DNA from: Bacillota bacterium | Lineage (GTDB): Bacteria > Bacillota_I > Bacilli_A > ML615J-28 > CAG-698 | Length of the DNA: 37,127 nt | NCBI GenBank assembly: GCA_023410025.1 | Contig: JAEYQM010000047.1 | Coordinates: forward strand, 1 to 37,127 | Reading direction: 5' to 3' | In this document: positions 14,991 through 24,173 of the stretch, piece after piece | Layout of the letters: the number at the start of each line of letters is the position of its first letter | How positions within the stretch are numbered: the stretch's first letter is position 1 | Position numbers and translations under genes: made by a program | The notes under the pieces: generated by a model | Seen by the model: the letters and a program-made list of their open reading frames with translations, nothing else | What the model was told of the DNA's origin: nothing | Databases searched by the model: none

Positions 14991-16250
14991 TTATTTAAAT
15001 TGTTTCATGTAATTTTCAATATCATTAACTTCTTTAATGATATCTTTACTTAAGTTAACTGGACCATTTTTAGTTACTAAGATATTATCTTCAATACGTA
15101 CACCAAAACCTTCATCTTCTAAATATAATCCTGGTTCAACTGTGACAATCATATTTTCTTCAATTGGTAAAGTAGCAATAACTGGGTCATGAGTGTCTAA
15201 ACCAATTGAATGACCAATTGAATGCCAATAATAATTAATTAATTCTTTAGATTCTTTAATTTTACCTAATTTCTTTAAATGATCAGCAAGTAAAGAATTA
15301 GCATATTGATTAAATTCTTGCCATGTTAAACCTGGTTTTAAGAATTCAATACATTTCTTATTAACATCAAGTACAGCTTCATATATTTCTTTTTGACGAG
15401 GCGTAAATTTACCATTAATAGGATAAGTTCTAGAAATATCACTTACATAAAATTCCGTTCTTGAACCTAAGTCAAACAATACACATTCACCATCATTTAA
15501 TAAAGAATCATTATTTACATAGTGAAGAATTGTTGCATTCTTACCACTTGCGCAAATTGTTTCAAATGCATGAGTTTTATTTTCCCATTGAATAGCTTGA
15601 TCAAACACTGATTCTATTTGATATTCATATAAATTAGGTTTTAAATTTGCCATTACCTTATTTAAAGCATTCTTAGTTGTATTAATGCTTTGCTTGATAA
15701 TTTCAACTTCTGCTTCTTCTTTAATCATTCTTAACTTAACAATAGTGTGATATGCATTTTTTAAAGTAATTTCAGGAAAAGATTTTCTAACTTCTTTTGA
15801 GAAAGCCATTCCTTTAGTTATACTATCAACACCAACTCTTCTTTCTAAATCTAGATAAATCTTATCACAAATTACAACAGATTTACGATTTGGATTGATT
15901 AAACTGTTTAATGTTTTTTCAAAATCTTTATTAAATAAAACATCATCAATACCAGATAATTCTTTTGCTTCATTTACTGTTAATGATTTACCAACCCATT
16001 TAGCAAGTAATTCATCATATTCATCAATAAATAAATATGTTAATGATATTTTTTCACCTTTAGCAATAATTAATTTACAGTTAGATTGATTAATTCCTGT
16101 TAAGTAATAGAAATTTTTATCTACTTCAAAAGGAAAATCGCTATCAGCGCTCTTTTGATAAACATTGCCTGAGAATAATACCGTTACTGAATTCACTTCA
16201 ACTTCTTTTAAATATTTTTGTCTATTATTTACAAAAAAATCCTTAATCAT
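14991..16250 (-). CDS. pepP: M24 family aminopeptidase P (Xaa-Pro aminopeptidase)
   Basis: A 419-residue metallopeptidase with an N-terminal AMP_N-type domain (about 1-165) and a C-terminal pita-bread domain. The dinuclear metal ligands are all present: D260 (LFDLGS), D271 (VSDISRTYP), H347 (HSIGHSIGLDTHD), E372 (TVEPGLY) and E387 (VRIEDNI). This length and domain order fit the aminopeptidase P branch, which removes an N-terminal residue preceding proline. It is a single-gene unit with its own promoter and terminator. The cytoplasmic location is inferred from the lack of a signal peptide. Confidence 0.93.
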   Translation of the reverse strand: MIKDFFVNNRQKYLKEVEVNSVTVLFSGNVYQKSADSDFPFEVDKNFYYLTGINQSNCKLIIAKGEKISLTYLFIDEYDELLAKWVGKSLTVNEAKELSGIDDVLFNKDFEKTLNSLINPNRKSVVICDKIYLDLERRVGVDSITKGMAFSKEVRKSFPEITLKNAYHTIVKLRMIKEEAEVEIIKQSINTTKNALNKVMANLKPNLYEYQIESVFDQAIQWENKTHAFETICASGKNATILHYVNNDSLLNDGECVLFDLGSRTEFYVSDISRTYPINGKFTPRQKEIYEAVLDVNKKCIEFLKPGLTWQEFNQYANSLLADHLKKLGKIKESKELINYYWHSIGHSIGLDTHDPVIATLPIEENMIVTVEPGLYLEDEGFGVRIEDNILVTKNGPVNLSKDIIKEVNDIENYMKQFK

Positions 16251-16296
16251 TATGTCACCTTCCTTATATTGATTAACACAATTTTTTATATTATAT

Positions 16297-16324
16297 ATTA
16301 TATCATTTTTTTATAATTTTGTAA
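16297..16324 (-). promoter_or_regulatory. Promoter of the Xaa-Pro peptidase gene
   Basis: On the minus strand TTACAA (16319-16324) and TATAAT (16297-16302) are 16 bp apart, with an extended -10 (TGA before TATAAT). The surrounding sequence is nearly pure A/T, so the exact hexamers are tentative. Confidence 0.45.
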
Positions 16325-16340
16325 TCTATTATACTTATCA

Positions 16341-17504
16341 TTAAATGTAATGATGATCTAATTTAATAATAACTTCATAATCATGATATTTTTCATTAAT
16401 TTTTTTAGTTATTATATTAGTTAACTCTTCATCACTATAGTTACATTTTTCAGGAACTACTAAATCAAATAAAATTGATGGAATAGCACTATTAATTCTA
16501 ATATCATGAAAATCTAATTCGCAGTTTAAATTTTTTAAAATCTCTGTAATTGATTTTTTCACTTTTACTAAAGTTAAGTTTTTTAAATCAATTGGATCCA
16601 TATGAATTACCATATTAATATTTAATTCATTTAAAAATTCTCTTTCAATGTTATCAATTATTTCATGAGTCTCAATTATATCTTCTTTTGCATCCACTTC
16701 AACATGTATAGTTACAAATACTTTTGTACCATAGGTATGGATAACTAAGTCATGATATCCTAAAATTGAATCATATGAATTAATTTTATCCCTAATTTTA
16801 TTTACTAATTCCTCACTCGGGGCTTCACCTAATAATGGTGAGATTGTTTCTTTAATTAATTTAATTCCACTGAAAATGATGAATAGTGAAACAAGTAAAC
16901 CTAAGTATGGGTCAAGATTAAGGTTAAATATCTTAGAAATTATCATACTAATTAATACGGTTCCGGTAGATATACAGTCACTTAAACTATCAAAAGATGA
17001 TGCTTTTAAAGAATTGGAATTAATCTTCTTACTTACCCTATAATAAACACTGCATTGCCATATTTTAACTAAAATAGAAATTGATAAGACAATAACCATA
17101 ATTGAAAATTTACTAATATCAAGGGGTTCAGGATTAATTATTTTTTTAATTGATGTTTCTGCTAATAATACCCCAATAATACAAATGATAAAAGACACGA
17201 TTAGGCCCGATACATATTCTAATCTTTCATGTCCAAATGGATGTTTACTATCTGGTGGAGTACTTGATATTTTAAAGGCAATTACTGTAATAACACTTGC
17301 GGCTCCATCAGTTAAAGAATTTACACCATCAGAAATTATGGAAATACTTCCTGTAAAAACACCAGTAATTATTTTTATTAAGGCAATAAAAATATTACTA
17401 ACAATCCCAATCATTCCACATAATGTACCATACTTTGTTCTTATTTGGTAATCTTCAACATTATCTTTATTTTTTATAAATAACTTAACTAATAGACCTA
17501 ACAT
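16341..17504 (-). CDS. Cation diffusion facilitator family metal exporter
   Basis: A 387-residue CDF transporter that exchanges a divalent metal for protons. The membrane domain (about residues 25-215, six helices) is followed by a long cytoplasmic region. HPFGHERLEY is the family's loop after helix 2. In helix 2 the usual HxxxD is N62xxxD66 (SDGVNSLTD), and helix 5 carries D172xxxD176. Replacement of His by Asn/Asp in these sites is typical of the manganese/iron-type CDF branch rather than the zinc type; this is inference. The C-terminal extension (residues 295-387) looks like a second, degenerate CDF cytoplasmic domain. It stands alone between the peptidase and acpP. Confidence 0.88.
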   Translation of the reverse strand: MLGLLVKLFIKNKDNVEDYQIRTKYGTLCGMIGIVSNIFIALIKIITGVFTGSISIISDGVNSLTDGAASVITVIAFKISSTPPDSKHPFGHERLEYVSGLIVSFIICIIGVLLAETSIKKIINPEPLDISKFSIMVIVLSISILVKIWQCSVYYRVSKKINSNSLKASSFDSLSDCISTGTVLISMIISKIFNLNLDPYLGLLVSLFIIFSGIKLIKETISPLLGEAPSEELVNKIRDKINSYDSILGYHDLVIHTYGTKVFVTIHVEVDAKEDIIETHEIIDNIEREFLNELNINMVIHMDPIDLKNLTLVKVKKSITEILKNLNCELDFHDIRINSAIPSILFDLVVPEKCNYSDEELTNIITKKINEKYHDYEVIIKLDHHYI

Positions 17505-17572
17505 ATAATTACCCCTAATTTTAATATTTATTATGCTTCTTTATATATATTATTATATACCATATTTTTAAA

Positions 17573-17596
17573 AAAACCTTCATTTCTGAAGGTTTT
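17573..17596 (-). terminator. Terminator of acpP
   Basis: AAAACCTTCA and TGAAGGTTTT form a 10-bp perfect stem around TTTC. A T-run follows on the minus strand. Confidence 0.85.
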
Positions 17597-17599
17597 ATA

Positions 17600-17827
17600 T
17601 TATTTTGCTACTTTTTCAACGTATTCAACAATATCTTTTACTTGGCGAATTTTTTGCGCAGCTTCATCATTAACTTCGATTCCAAATTCATCTTCAATAG
17701 CCATAATTAATTCTACAGCGTCTAATGAATCTGCCCCTAAGTCTTCAGTTAATCTAGCTTCTAATGTGATTTTTGCTTCTTCAACACCTAGTTCATTTGC
17801 AATAATTGTTTTCACTTTTTCAAACAT
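17600..17827 (-). CDS. acpP: Acyl carrier protein
   Basis: A 75-residue acidic carrier protein of fatty-acid synthesis. Ser34 in LGADSLDAVELIMAIEDEFGI is the site for 4'-phosphopantetheine. The whole length matches housekeeping ACP. An AGGAGG site precedes the ATG. It has its own promoter, whose -35 overlaps the stop codon of the upstream diacylglycerol kinase gene, and its own terminator. No other fatty-acid synthesis gene is next to it. The leader contains an unusual inverted repeat (17848-17862). Confidence 0.97.
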   Translation of the reverse strand: MFEKVKTIIANELGVEEAKITLEARLTEDLGADSLDAVELIMAIEDEFGIEVNDEAAQKIRQVKDIVEYVEKVAK

Positions 17828-17845
17828 TTTAATTCCTCCTGTATT

Positions 17846-17866
17846 ACACTAAGAATCTTAGTATAA
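17846..17866. repeat. Inverted repeat in the acpP leader
   Basis: ACTAAGA and TCTTAGT flank a single central base at 17848-17862. The similarity continues outward (TTA-C/T-ACTAAGA on both arms), giving arms of about 11 nt with one mismatch. It lies between the acpP -10 and its ribosome site. It could be a repressor operator or an RNA hairpin, and I cannot match it to a known regulator. Confidence 0.6.
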
Positions 17867-17886
17867 TTTTTATTGTATTCATTACT

Positions 17887-17915
17887 ATAATAAACTATTT
17901 ATTATTTAAAGTCAA
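17887..17915 (-). promoter_or_regulatory. Promoter of acpP
   Basis: TTGACT (17910-17915) and TATTAT (17887-17892) are spaced 17 bp on the minus strand. The TTGA of the -35 includes the TGA stop codon of the upstream gene. Confidence 0.8.
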
Positions 17916-18820
17916 GACAATTTTAAAGGGACTACAAACTTAATAGCATTTTCATTTATATTAAGTTTAATTAATTTATCCTCAAAAACTTCCCCATCAA
18001 TGCAATATACTATTCCTTTTTCAGATTCAAAAACAATGTTTTTGGCTCTTCTATAATTAATATATTTCATTATTTTTTTGTTTTCTAAGTAAGTACCATC
18101 TTTATACTTACCTACCATACTAATAAATTTAAATCTTGATAGACTTTGTACAATGGAAATATCCATTAATCCATCATCTACTTTAGCATATGGGCTACAG
18201 TAGTATCCGCCACCATAACAAATACCATTTGCGACTGCTGCAAGTAAAAATTTACCATCATGAATAACTTCATTATCAATAGTAATTTTTGCCTTATGTT
18301 TCATTTTTGATATTAGGGTATAAGCTAAGGCTAGGGTATAGGCTGAATGACCTGAAAGAAATGGTTTAGTTTTAAACTTTATGAAGTTTTTGGCTGCATG
18401 GGCATCAAAACCCAAATTACATATATTTACAGTATAGCGATCATTAACCTTAATTAAATCAATGAATTTTTCCTCCCCATTAATTAGGGCGTCAAGGTTT
18501 AAGAAACTGTCAGCAGATCCAAACACCTTTACAAAATCATTTCCACTTCCACAAGGATAACAAGCAACTGAAGCATTAGGATTTTGGGCTGCACCATTAA
18601 CTACTTCATTTAAAGTTCCATCTCCACCACATGCATAAAACCTTACCATACCACTATTATTTTTTAAATAGTTTTTAGTAAACTCTAATGCATCATTTTG
18701 TTTTGATGTTACATAAACATCATAATTTATTTTGCCACTATATTCTTTTAGTTTATCTTTTATATAATTTGTAATATCTTTTTTACCAGCTTTAGGGTTA
18801 ATAATAAATATATGTTTCAT
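17912..18820 (-). CDS. Diacylglycerol kinase-family lipid kinase (DgkB/YegS-like)
   Basis: A 302-residue soluble lipid kinase of the DAGK catalytic family. The N-terminal INPKAGKKD, the nucleotide site ACGGDGTLNEVVNGA (about 63-77) and CGSGNDFVKVFG (about 91-102) are all present. A beta-rich C-terminal domain includes DGLMDISIV and YCIDGE. DgkB of Bacillus recycles diacylglycerol to phosphatidic acid for phospholipid and lipoteichoic acid metabolism; the substrate here is inferred. It starts 2 nt after the preceding hypothetical gene and ends in TGA, inside the acpP promoter. It is the last gene of the ychF-to-dgk run. Confidence 0.88.
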   Translation of the reverse strand: MKHIFIINPKAGKKDITNYIKDKLKEYSGKINYDVYVTSKQNDALEFTKNYLKNNSGMVRFYACGGDGTLNEVVNGAAQNPNASVACYPCGSGNDFVKVFGSADSFLNLDALINGEEKFIDLIKVNDRYTVNICNLGFDAHAAKNFIKFKTKPFLSGHSAYTLALAYTLISKMKHKAKITIDNEVIHDGKFLLAAVANGICYGGGYYCSPYAKVDDGLMDISIVQSLSRFKFISMVGKYKDGTYLENKKIMKYINYRRAKNIVFESEKGIVYCIDGEVFEDKLIKLNINENAIKFVVPLKLS

Positions 18821-18822
18821 GA

Positions 18823-19569
18823 CTATTCCTCTAACAGACTAAATATAAGCGATTTAACTTTTAAAAAATAGTCATAATTAATCGCTTGGGCTACGCTTAT
18901 TGGCAAATTTCCAATCATATTATTAATACTAATAACCATTTTTGAAACCGCAATTAAATAATTATCAAATTTCATAACTTTTAAAATCTCAAAATATTTA
19001 TCATTTGCTTTTGGTAAATAAGTCAATAACGGATTATTGTTTACAAATTTATCATAATCAAGATTTTGAATTTTTGTATAGATTTCAAGAATTTCAAAAG
19101 CTTTTCTAAATGCAACTAATTTTTTATTATATTTATAACTAAAATAAAATTCATTTAAAGATAATGCGAATTCATTGATTAAACCACCAGTATAATTTGC
19201 ATCAATTTCTTTTGTAATCTTTCTTTTTTCAAGTATCTTATTAGGATCATAGATACCAATATAATCGGTATCTATGAATAATTGATTAAGTAAATAGTAG
19301 TATAAATTTATGAAAACATCATTATCATATACACATATAATTCTATTATCCTTGATTTCTAAATATAAAATATCATTATATTTACTTAATATATTAACCT
19401 TATGATTTAAAAAATTCTTTAACTGTTCATGCTTTAAAACAATATGAAAGTCAATTATTTCTTCATCTTCAGGTGAAGTTACAATTGCTCCAGTGAGGTA
19501 ACATGCCTCAACAAAGTCATTTATAACCAGTTGTTCAAGAATAGTATTTATGGCATCATGTTGTTTCAT
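18823..19569 (-). CDS. Uncharacterised protein, possibly a degenerate nucleotidyltransferase fold
   Basis: A 248-residue protein with no signal peptide or membrane segment. Residues 1-50 (helix, then EACYLTGAIVTSPEDEEIIDFHIVLKHE) follow the shape of an aminoglycoside nucleotidyltransferase start. However, the expected G-S and D-x-D residues read G-A and D-F-H, so catalysis by that route would be lost. The second half is helical, like the C-domain of such proteins. I do not recognise it further. It lies 12 nt after tex and 2 nt before the diacylglycerol kinase, so it is co-transcribed with them. Confidence 0.6.
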   Translation of the reverse strand: MKQHDAINTILEQLVINDFVEACYLTGAIVTSPEDEEIIDFHIVLKHEQLKNFLNHKVNILSKYNDILYLEIKDNRIICVYDNDVFINLYYYLLNQLFIDTDYIGIYDPNKILEKRKITKEIDANYTGGLINEFALSLNEFYFSYKYNKKLVAFRKAFEILEIYTKIQNLDYDKFVNNNPLLTYLPKANDKYFEILKVMKFDNYLIAVSKMVISINNMIGNLPISVAQAINYDYFLKVKSLIFSLLEE

Positions 19570-19581
19570 AAACTAATCCTC

Positions 19582-21828
19582 TTATTTTTTATTAGGATCA
19601 ATCATCGTAAGTTCTAGACGACCTTTTTTAAGATCAACTGATACTACCCAAACTTTAACGATTTGACCAACACTTACTACATCAAGTGGATGTTTGATAT
19701 AACCTCTTTTGATTTTTGAAATATGTACTAATCCATCTTCTTTAACACCACAGTCAACAAATACACCAAAGTCAACCACGTTACGTACTGTACCTTGTAA
19801 TTCCATTCCAACTTTTAAGTCTTCTAAATGTAATACATCGCTTCTTAAAATTGGTTTTTCAAATTCATCACGTGGGTCACGAAGTGGGGCAATTAATGCA
19901 TCAATAATATCGTTAAATGTATATTCACCAACTTCAAGTCCTTCTTTTAAGGCTTTTCTATCAGCATTCTTTAATTTTTTTACTAATTCATCAGTTCCTA
20001 TATGATCTTTAGTAAGACCTAATTTTGCAAGAATTGCTTCAGCAAATTTATAGCTTTCTGGGTGAATTGCAGTCATATCTAATTTTTCAGAACCATTTGG
20101 AATTCTTAAGAAACCAATTGCTTGTTCTAGTGTTTTTGGTCCAATACCTTTAATATTCTTTAAATCATTACGTGTTGTAAATTGACCATTTTCATCACGG
20201 AATTTAACTATTTTCTTAGCAGTACCAGCATTTAAACCTGATACTCTTTGAAGTAATGAAACTGATGCTGAGTTAACATTTACACCAACACTGTTTACAG
20301 CTGTTTCAACAACGAAATCTAGTGAAGAATTTAATTTAGATTGTGTAACGTCATGTTGATATTGTCCAACACCGATTGATTTTGGATCAATTTTTACAAG
20401 TTCTGATAGTGGATCTTGTAAACGACGAGCAATTGAGGCAGCACTTCTTTGTTCTACTTCATAATCAGGGAATTCTTCCTTAGCAAGTTCACTTGCTGAA
20501 TAGATTGATGCACCCGCTTCATTAACGATAATGTAGCTTACTTGATGCATTACTTGATTCTTCTTTGAAGCTTCTTTTAATGTATCAACGATGAAACTTT
20601 CTGTTTCACGGCTAGCAGTACCATTACCAATAGCAATTACTTCAATATGATATTTATTAATTAAGTTAACAACTGTTTGGTATGATTTGATTACACGTTC
20701 AGTTGGAACATCTTCTTCTTTATTCTTTTGGTTAGGATAAATTACACCAATTTCTAATACTTTACCTGTTTGGTCAACAACAGCCATTTTACATCCTGTA
20801 CGGAAAGCTGGGTCAACCCCTAATACTACTTTGCCCTTCATTGGAGCAGCAAGTAAGTATTTCTTTAAGTTTTCAGAGAAGACAATAATTGCTTGATCTT
20901 CTGCTTTATCTTTTAAGTCAGCACGAATTTCACGTTCAATTGAACTTCTAATTAGACGACGATATGCATCTTCAACAGCCATTTTTACATAGCTTTCAGT
21001 AATACTATTTTCAACAGTAATTACATTACGATTTAAGAATCTTAATACATGTTCAATATCTTCTTTAATGAATACTCTTAATACTTTTTCACTTTCACCA
21101 CGGTTTAAGGCTAATACTCTATGAAGTTTAATTTCACTAATTGGTTCTTCATAGCTATAGTACATTTCAAATACTTTCTTTTCATCAAGACTAGCATCTT
21201 TTACTTCAGAAGCAATTAATGCTTTTCTTTCAAAGAAACTACGAATCCATTTACGGAATCTTGCTTCATCACTTACATTTTCAGCAACAATATCCATAGC
21301 ACCTTGTAAAGCATCTTTTTCATCTTTTACAACAAGGCCATCTTTTTCTAATGCTTCAGTCACTTCTACTGTTACATATTTTTTAGCTTCAGCTTCAACA
21401 TCGCCTTCAAGAGGGAATGATAATAAGTATTCAGCTAATGGTTCTAATCCACGACGTTTAGCTTCAGTTGCTCTTGTCTTTTTCTTTTCTTTAAATGGTC
21501 GATAAATATCTTCAAGTTCAGATAATTTGTCGGCTTTAATAATTTCTGCTTTTAATTCAGGAGAAAGTTTACCTTTTTCCTCGATAAGACGCATTATGTC
21601 TTCTTTTCTTTCAGCTAATTTTTGACCGTATTCCCATTCTTGATAAATTGCACGAATTTGTTCTTCATCAAGTCCACCAGTTGCTTCTTTACGGTAACGA
21701 GCGATAAAAGGTACAGTTGAACCATCTTCAATTAATTGTAAAACGGCTTTAATTTGATGTAGCTTCACATTTTGTTCTTTCATTATTTTGCTAAGTAATT
21801 CATCATTAATATAATTGTTTTCTAACAT
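19582..21828 (-). CDS. tex: Tex family RNA-binding transcription accessory protein
   Basis: A 748-residue protein with full Tex architecture. The helical N-terminal region includes VPFIARYRKEATGGLDEEQIR. A YqgF/RuvC-like domain follows (about 330-450, from VVLGVDPAFRTGCKMAVVD). Then come helix-hairpin-helix repeats (VNVNSASVSLLQRVSGL, LKNIKGIGPKTLEQAIGFLRI). A C-terminal S1 domain ends the protein (about 670-745, VGMELQGTVRNVVDFGVFVDCGVKEDGLVH). Tex proteins bind nucleic acid and associate with transcription; the precise role in Gram-positives is not settled. The YqgF-like domain of Tex is generally thought inactive. The gene is inside the ychF operon. Confidence 0.96.
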   Translation of the reverse strand: MLENNYINDELLSKIMKEQNVKLHQIKAVLQLIEDGSTVPFIARYRKEATGGLDEEQIRAIYQEWEYGQKLAERKEDIMRLIEEKGKLSPELKAEIIKADKLSELEDIYRPFKEKKKTRATEAKRRGLEPLAEYLLSFPLEGDVEAEAKKYVTVEVTEALEKDGLVVKDEKDALQGAMDIVAENVSDEARFRKWIRSFFERKALIASEVKDASLDEKKVFEMYYSYEEPISEIKLHRVLALNRGESEKVLRVFIKEDIEHVLRFLNRNVITVENSITESYVKMAVEDAYRRLIRSSIEREIRADLKDKAEDQAIIVFSENLKKYLLAAPMKGKVVLGVDPAFRTGCKMAVVDQTGKVLEIGVIYPNQKNKEEDVPTERVIKSYQTVVNLINKYHIEVIAIGNGTASRETESFIVDTLKEASKKNQVMHQVSYIIVNEAGASIYSASELAKEEFPDYEVEQRSAASIARRLQDPLSELVKIDPKSIGVGQYQHDVTQSKLNSSLDFVVETAVNSVGVNVNSASVSLLQRVSGLNAGTAKKIVKFRDENGQFTTRNDLKNIKGIGPKTLEQAIGFLRIPNGSEKLDMTAIHPESYKFAEAILAKLGLTKDHIGTDELVKKLKNADRKALKEGLEVGEYTFNDIIDALIAPLRDPRDEFEKPILRSDVLHLEDLKVGMELQGTVRNVVDFGVFVDCGVKEDGLVHISKIKRGYIKHPLDVVSVGQIVKVWVVSVDLKKGRLELTMIDPNKK

Positions 21829-21877
21829 AATTCCTCCTAAATTTCTAATTGCATTTTTTTATTAAACCAGTTATATT

Positions 21878-22924
21878 TTAAAGTTTTAGATCACCTTGAA
21901 CAATCCAAGCTTTTTTTCTAAATATAACATCAACTATCCAAACTAAAACTGCTGGTAAAACAAATAACATTAATATAACTGATAATATTGAAGTTATATT
22001 TGTTCCCATTTGCCCTAATGTATCAATTGGACCAACAAGTCCACTTGTTCCCATTCCTGCTCCTGCTGGTGAGGTTTGAATCTTAAACACAACAGTAGCT
22101 AAAGGACCCAAGATAGCTGATACAATAATTGTTGGTAACCAGATAATTGGTTTTCTAACAATGTTTTTAAATTGTAACATGCTTGTCCCAAATCCAACAG
22201 AAAGAACAGTACCAATATTGTTGTCCTTTCTACTCATAACTGCAAATCCAATCATTTGCACTGCACACCCTACCACACTTGCTCCACCGGCAATTCCACC
22301 AAGCTTAATGGCATTGGCAATCGCAGCTGATGAAATTGGGGCAGTAAGGGCAATACCCATTAAAACACTAATAACAATTCCCATTAAGAATGGTTGAATT
22401 GTAACCGCAGCATTAACTAAATCTCCAACTAAAGTTGTAACCATTGATACTGGTTTACCGATTATTAAGGTAATAATTGATGCCATTAATAATGTTAATA
22501 ATGGGACTAATATAATATCTACAGCGGTTTTTTTCTTTAATATTAATTTTAACAACTCAGTTGTTATTAAGACAACAAAATAAATAACTAAAGGATCCCC
22601 TATTTGGAATGTTATAGCAGTAGGATTAATTCCCCACGCAAAATTAGCAGCAATAAATCCACTAACAGCACAAGCAATTAATCTTAATCCATCTTGTTTT
22701 AAACTTAAGGCAATTCCTAAGCCAATTCCAAACCCTGTTGATCTAGCTAATAAATAGTTAAGAGTTAAAAATAAATTTCTAACTTCACCAGCAGGAAACA
22801 TTTTACCAATTGTTCCAATAATTGTTCCAATAATTAAAGTAGAGAACAATCCAAGAGCTAATCCATTTGATGTTTTAATAATATAATCAGATACTTTTTT
22901 CCAATCAATCTTTATTTTTTTCAT
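21878..22924 (-). CDS. PfoR-like PTS EIIC-type membrane protein
   Basis: A 348-residue integral membrane protein with about nine hydrophobic segments, Gly/Ala-rich. The N-terminal SNGLALGLFSTLIIGTIIGTIG and the GLVGPIDTLGQM segment are typical of the PTS_EIIC_2 / PfoR group. That group was named for a Clostridium perfringens regulator of perfringolysin and is now viewed as a stand-alone EIIC-like transporter. No EIIA or EIIB gene lies nearby, so sugar transport by the PTS cannot be claimed. The frame opens at a TTG (22930), but the ATG at 22924, with GAGGA upstream, is the better start. It sits between cinA (18 nt) and tex (49 nt). Confidence 0.82.
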   Translation of the reverse strand: MKKIKIDWKKVSDYIIKTSNGLALGLFSTLIIGTIIGTIGKMFPAGEVRNLFLTLNYLLARSTGFGIGLGIALSLKQDGLRLIACAVSGFIAANFAWGINPTAITFQIGDPLVIYFVVLITTELLKLILKKKTAVDIILVPLLTLLMASIITLIIGKPVSMVTTLVGDLVNAAVTIQPFLMGIVISVLMGIALTAPISSAAIANAIKLGGIAGGASVVGCAVQMIGFAVMSRKDNNIGTVLSVGFGTSMLQFKNIVRKPIIWLPTIIVSAILGPLATVVFKIQTSPAGAGMGTSGLVGPIDTLGQMGTNITSILSVILMLFVLPAVLVWIVDVIFRKKAWIVQGDLKL

Positions 22925-22942
22925 ACACAATCCTCAACCCTA

Positions 22943-24139
22943 TTATAATATTTCATTAACAAATATTAAGGTTTGATACAAAATATATCTTGTTGCTTTT
23001 TGAATAATCATTTCACGATTACCCCTAAATTTAGCACAAGCTGAAAGCAAGTAGTCTTTTGATTTAATAGCATAGCAAACTTTACCAACTTCATCTCCAG
23101 TTGGGCCAGCATAACCGGTTACAGTTACACATACATCGCTATTAGTAATATTCTTTAGTCCTTTTGCCATCTCTTCTGCACATGTTTGGCTAACAACATT
23201 TACTTTTGAAAAATCAATTCCAAAATATTTTGTTTTCACTTCTTCACTATAAGTCACAAGACTTTCTTTTAAAACATCACTTGCACCTGGTACACTAACA
23301 ATTGTACTTGCTAGCATTCCCCCAGTCATGCTTTCAGCAAAGCTAATAGTTAAATTTTTTTGTTTTAGTTTCTCAACAAGAACCTCTTCAACATTCCTAT
23401 TATCAATACTGACTATATAATTAGTCATTATTGATTTGAAATCTTCAACAGCATGATAGAATTCATTTAAATATTTAAATTCTGCCATTACACGAAATCT
23501 AACTACACCATTTGATGCATAAGGAGCTATAGAAACATATTTATTATTTTGCACTAAATCATATAATAAATTTTCAAAATAAGATTCACTATTACCCATA
23601 CAAATAAAATCCTGGATTAATAGTTTTGTTTGATATTCTTCTAAATGAGGAATAACTTCTTCTTTAAATAGTGGAACTAGTTCATGAGGTGGACCAACTA
23701 ATAAGACAATAGCCTTATTACCTTTTTTTAGAATTGCTCCATCAGCTGAACCAATTTTGTTTTTTAAGATAATTGCTTCTTTTGGAAACAAAGTTTGTTT
23801 CACATTACAATCATTTTTTTCTTCTTTAAAATAATTGAACATGTCATTTTTTGCTTCTTCATTTACTTCCAAAGTTAATCCTAACTCTTTACAGATAACT
23901 TCTTTTGTAAGATCATCATGGGTTGGACCAAGTCCACCTGTTGTAAACAGTAGGGTTGCATCACTATCTAAGAATTTTTTTACTTCAGTGGCGATATCTT
24001 CTTCATAATCACCAACAACGATTGTCTTAGAAGTTTCAATTCCTAACTTTTCAAGTTCACTAGCAATAAACGCGGAATTGGTATTAATAGTTTTCCCTGT
24101 TAATACTTCATTACCAACAGATAGAATTATAGCTTTCAT
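22943..24139 (-). CDS. cinA: CinA-like protein (competence/damage-inducible; NMN deamidase family)
   Basis: A 398-residue two-domain protein. The N-terminal MoaB/MogA-like COG1058 domain has NEVLTGKTINTNSAF, FTTGGLGPTHDDLTKEV and GPPHEL. The C-terminal CinA/PncC domain (from about 245) has ISFAESMTGGMLASTIVSVPGAS and VTGYAGPTGDEVGKV. The family hydrolyses ADP-ribose (N-domain) and deamidates nicotinamide mononucleotide (C-domain), recycling NAD by-products. In some Firmicutes it is linked to competence through RecA, but recA does not follow here. The gene is second after ychF. Confidence 0.95.
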   Translation of the reverse strand: MKAIILSVGNEVLTGKTINTNSAFIASELEKLGIETSKTIVVGDYEEDIATEVKKFLDSDATLLFTTGGLGPTHDDLTKEVICKELGLTLEVNEEAKNDMFNYFKEEKNDCNVKQTLFPKEAIILKNKIGSADGAILKKGNKAIVLLVGPPHELVPLFKEEVIPHLEEYQTKLLIQDFICMGNSESYFENLLYDLVQNNKYVSIAPYASNGVVRFRVMAEFKYLNEFYHAVEDFKSIMTNYIVSIDNRNVEEVLVEKLKQKNLTISFAESMTGGMLASTIVSVPGASDVLKESLVTYSEEVKTKYFGIDFSKVNVVSQTCAEEMAKGLKNITNSDVCVTVTGYAGPTGDEVGKVCYAIKSKDYLLSACAKFRGNREMIIQKATRYILYQTLIFVNEIL

Positions 24140-24173
24140 ATTTTTTATATAATCTTACGATTATTCCTTTCAA

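Noticed and set aside
19709..20005. Plus-strand frame opposite tex
   Set aside because: It mirrors the S1-domain coding region and has no start signals.
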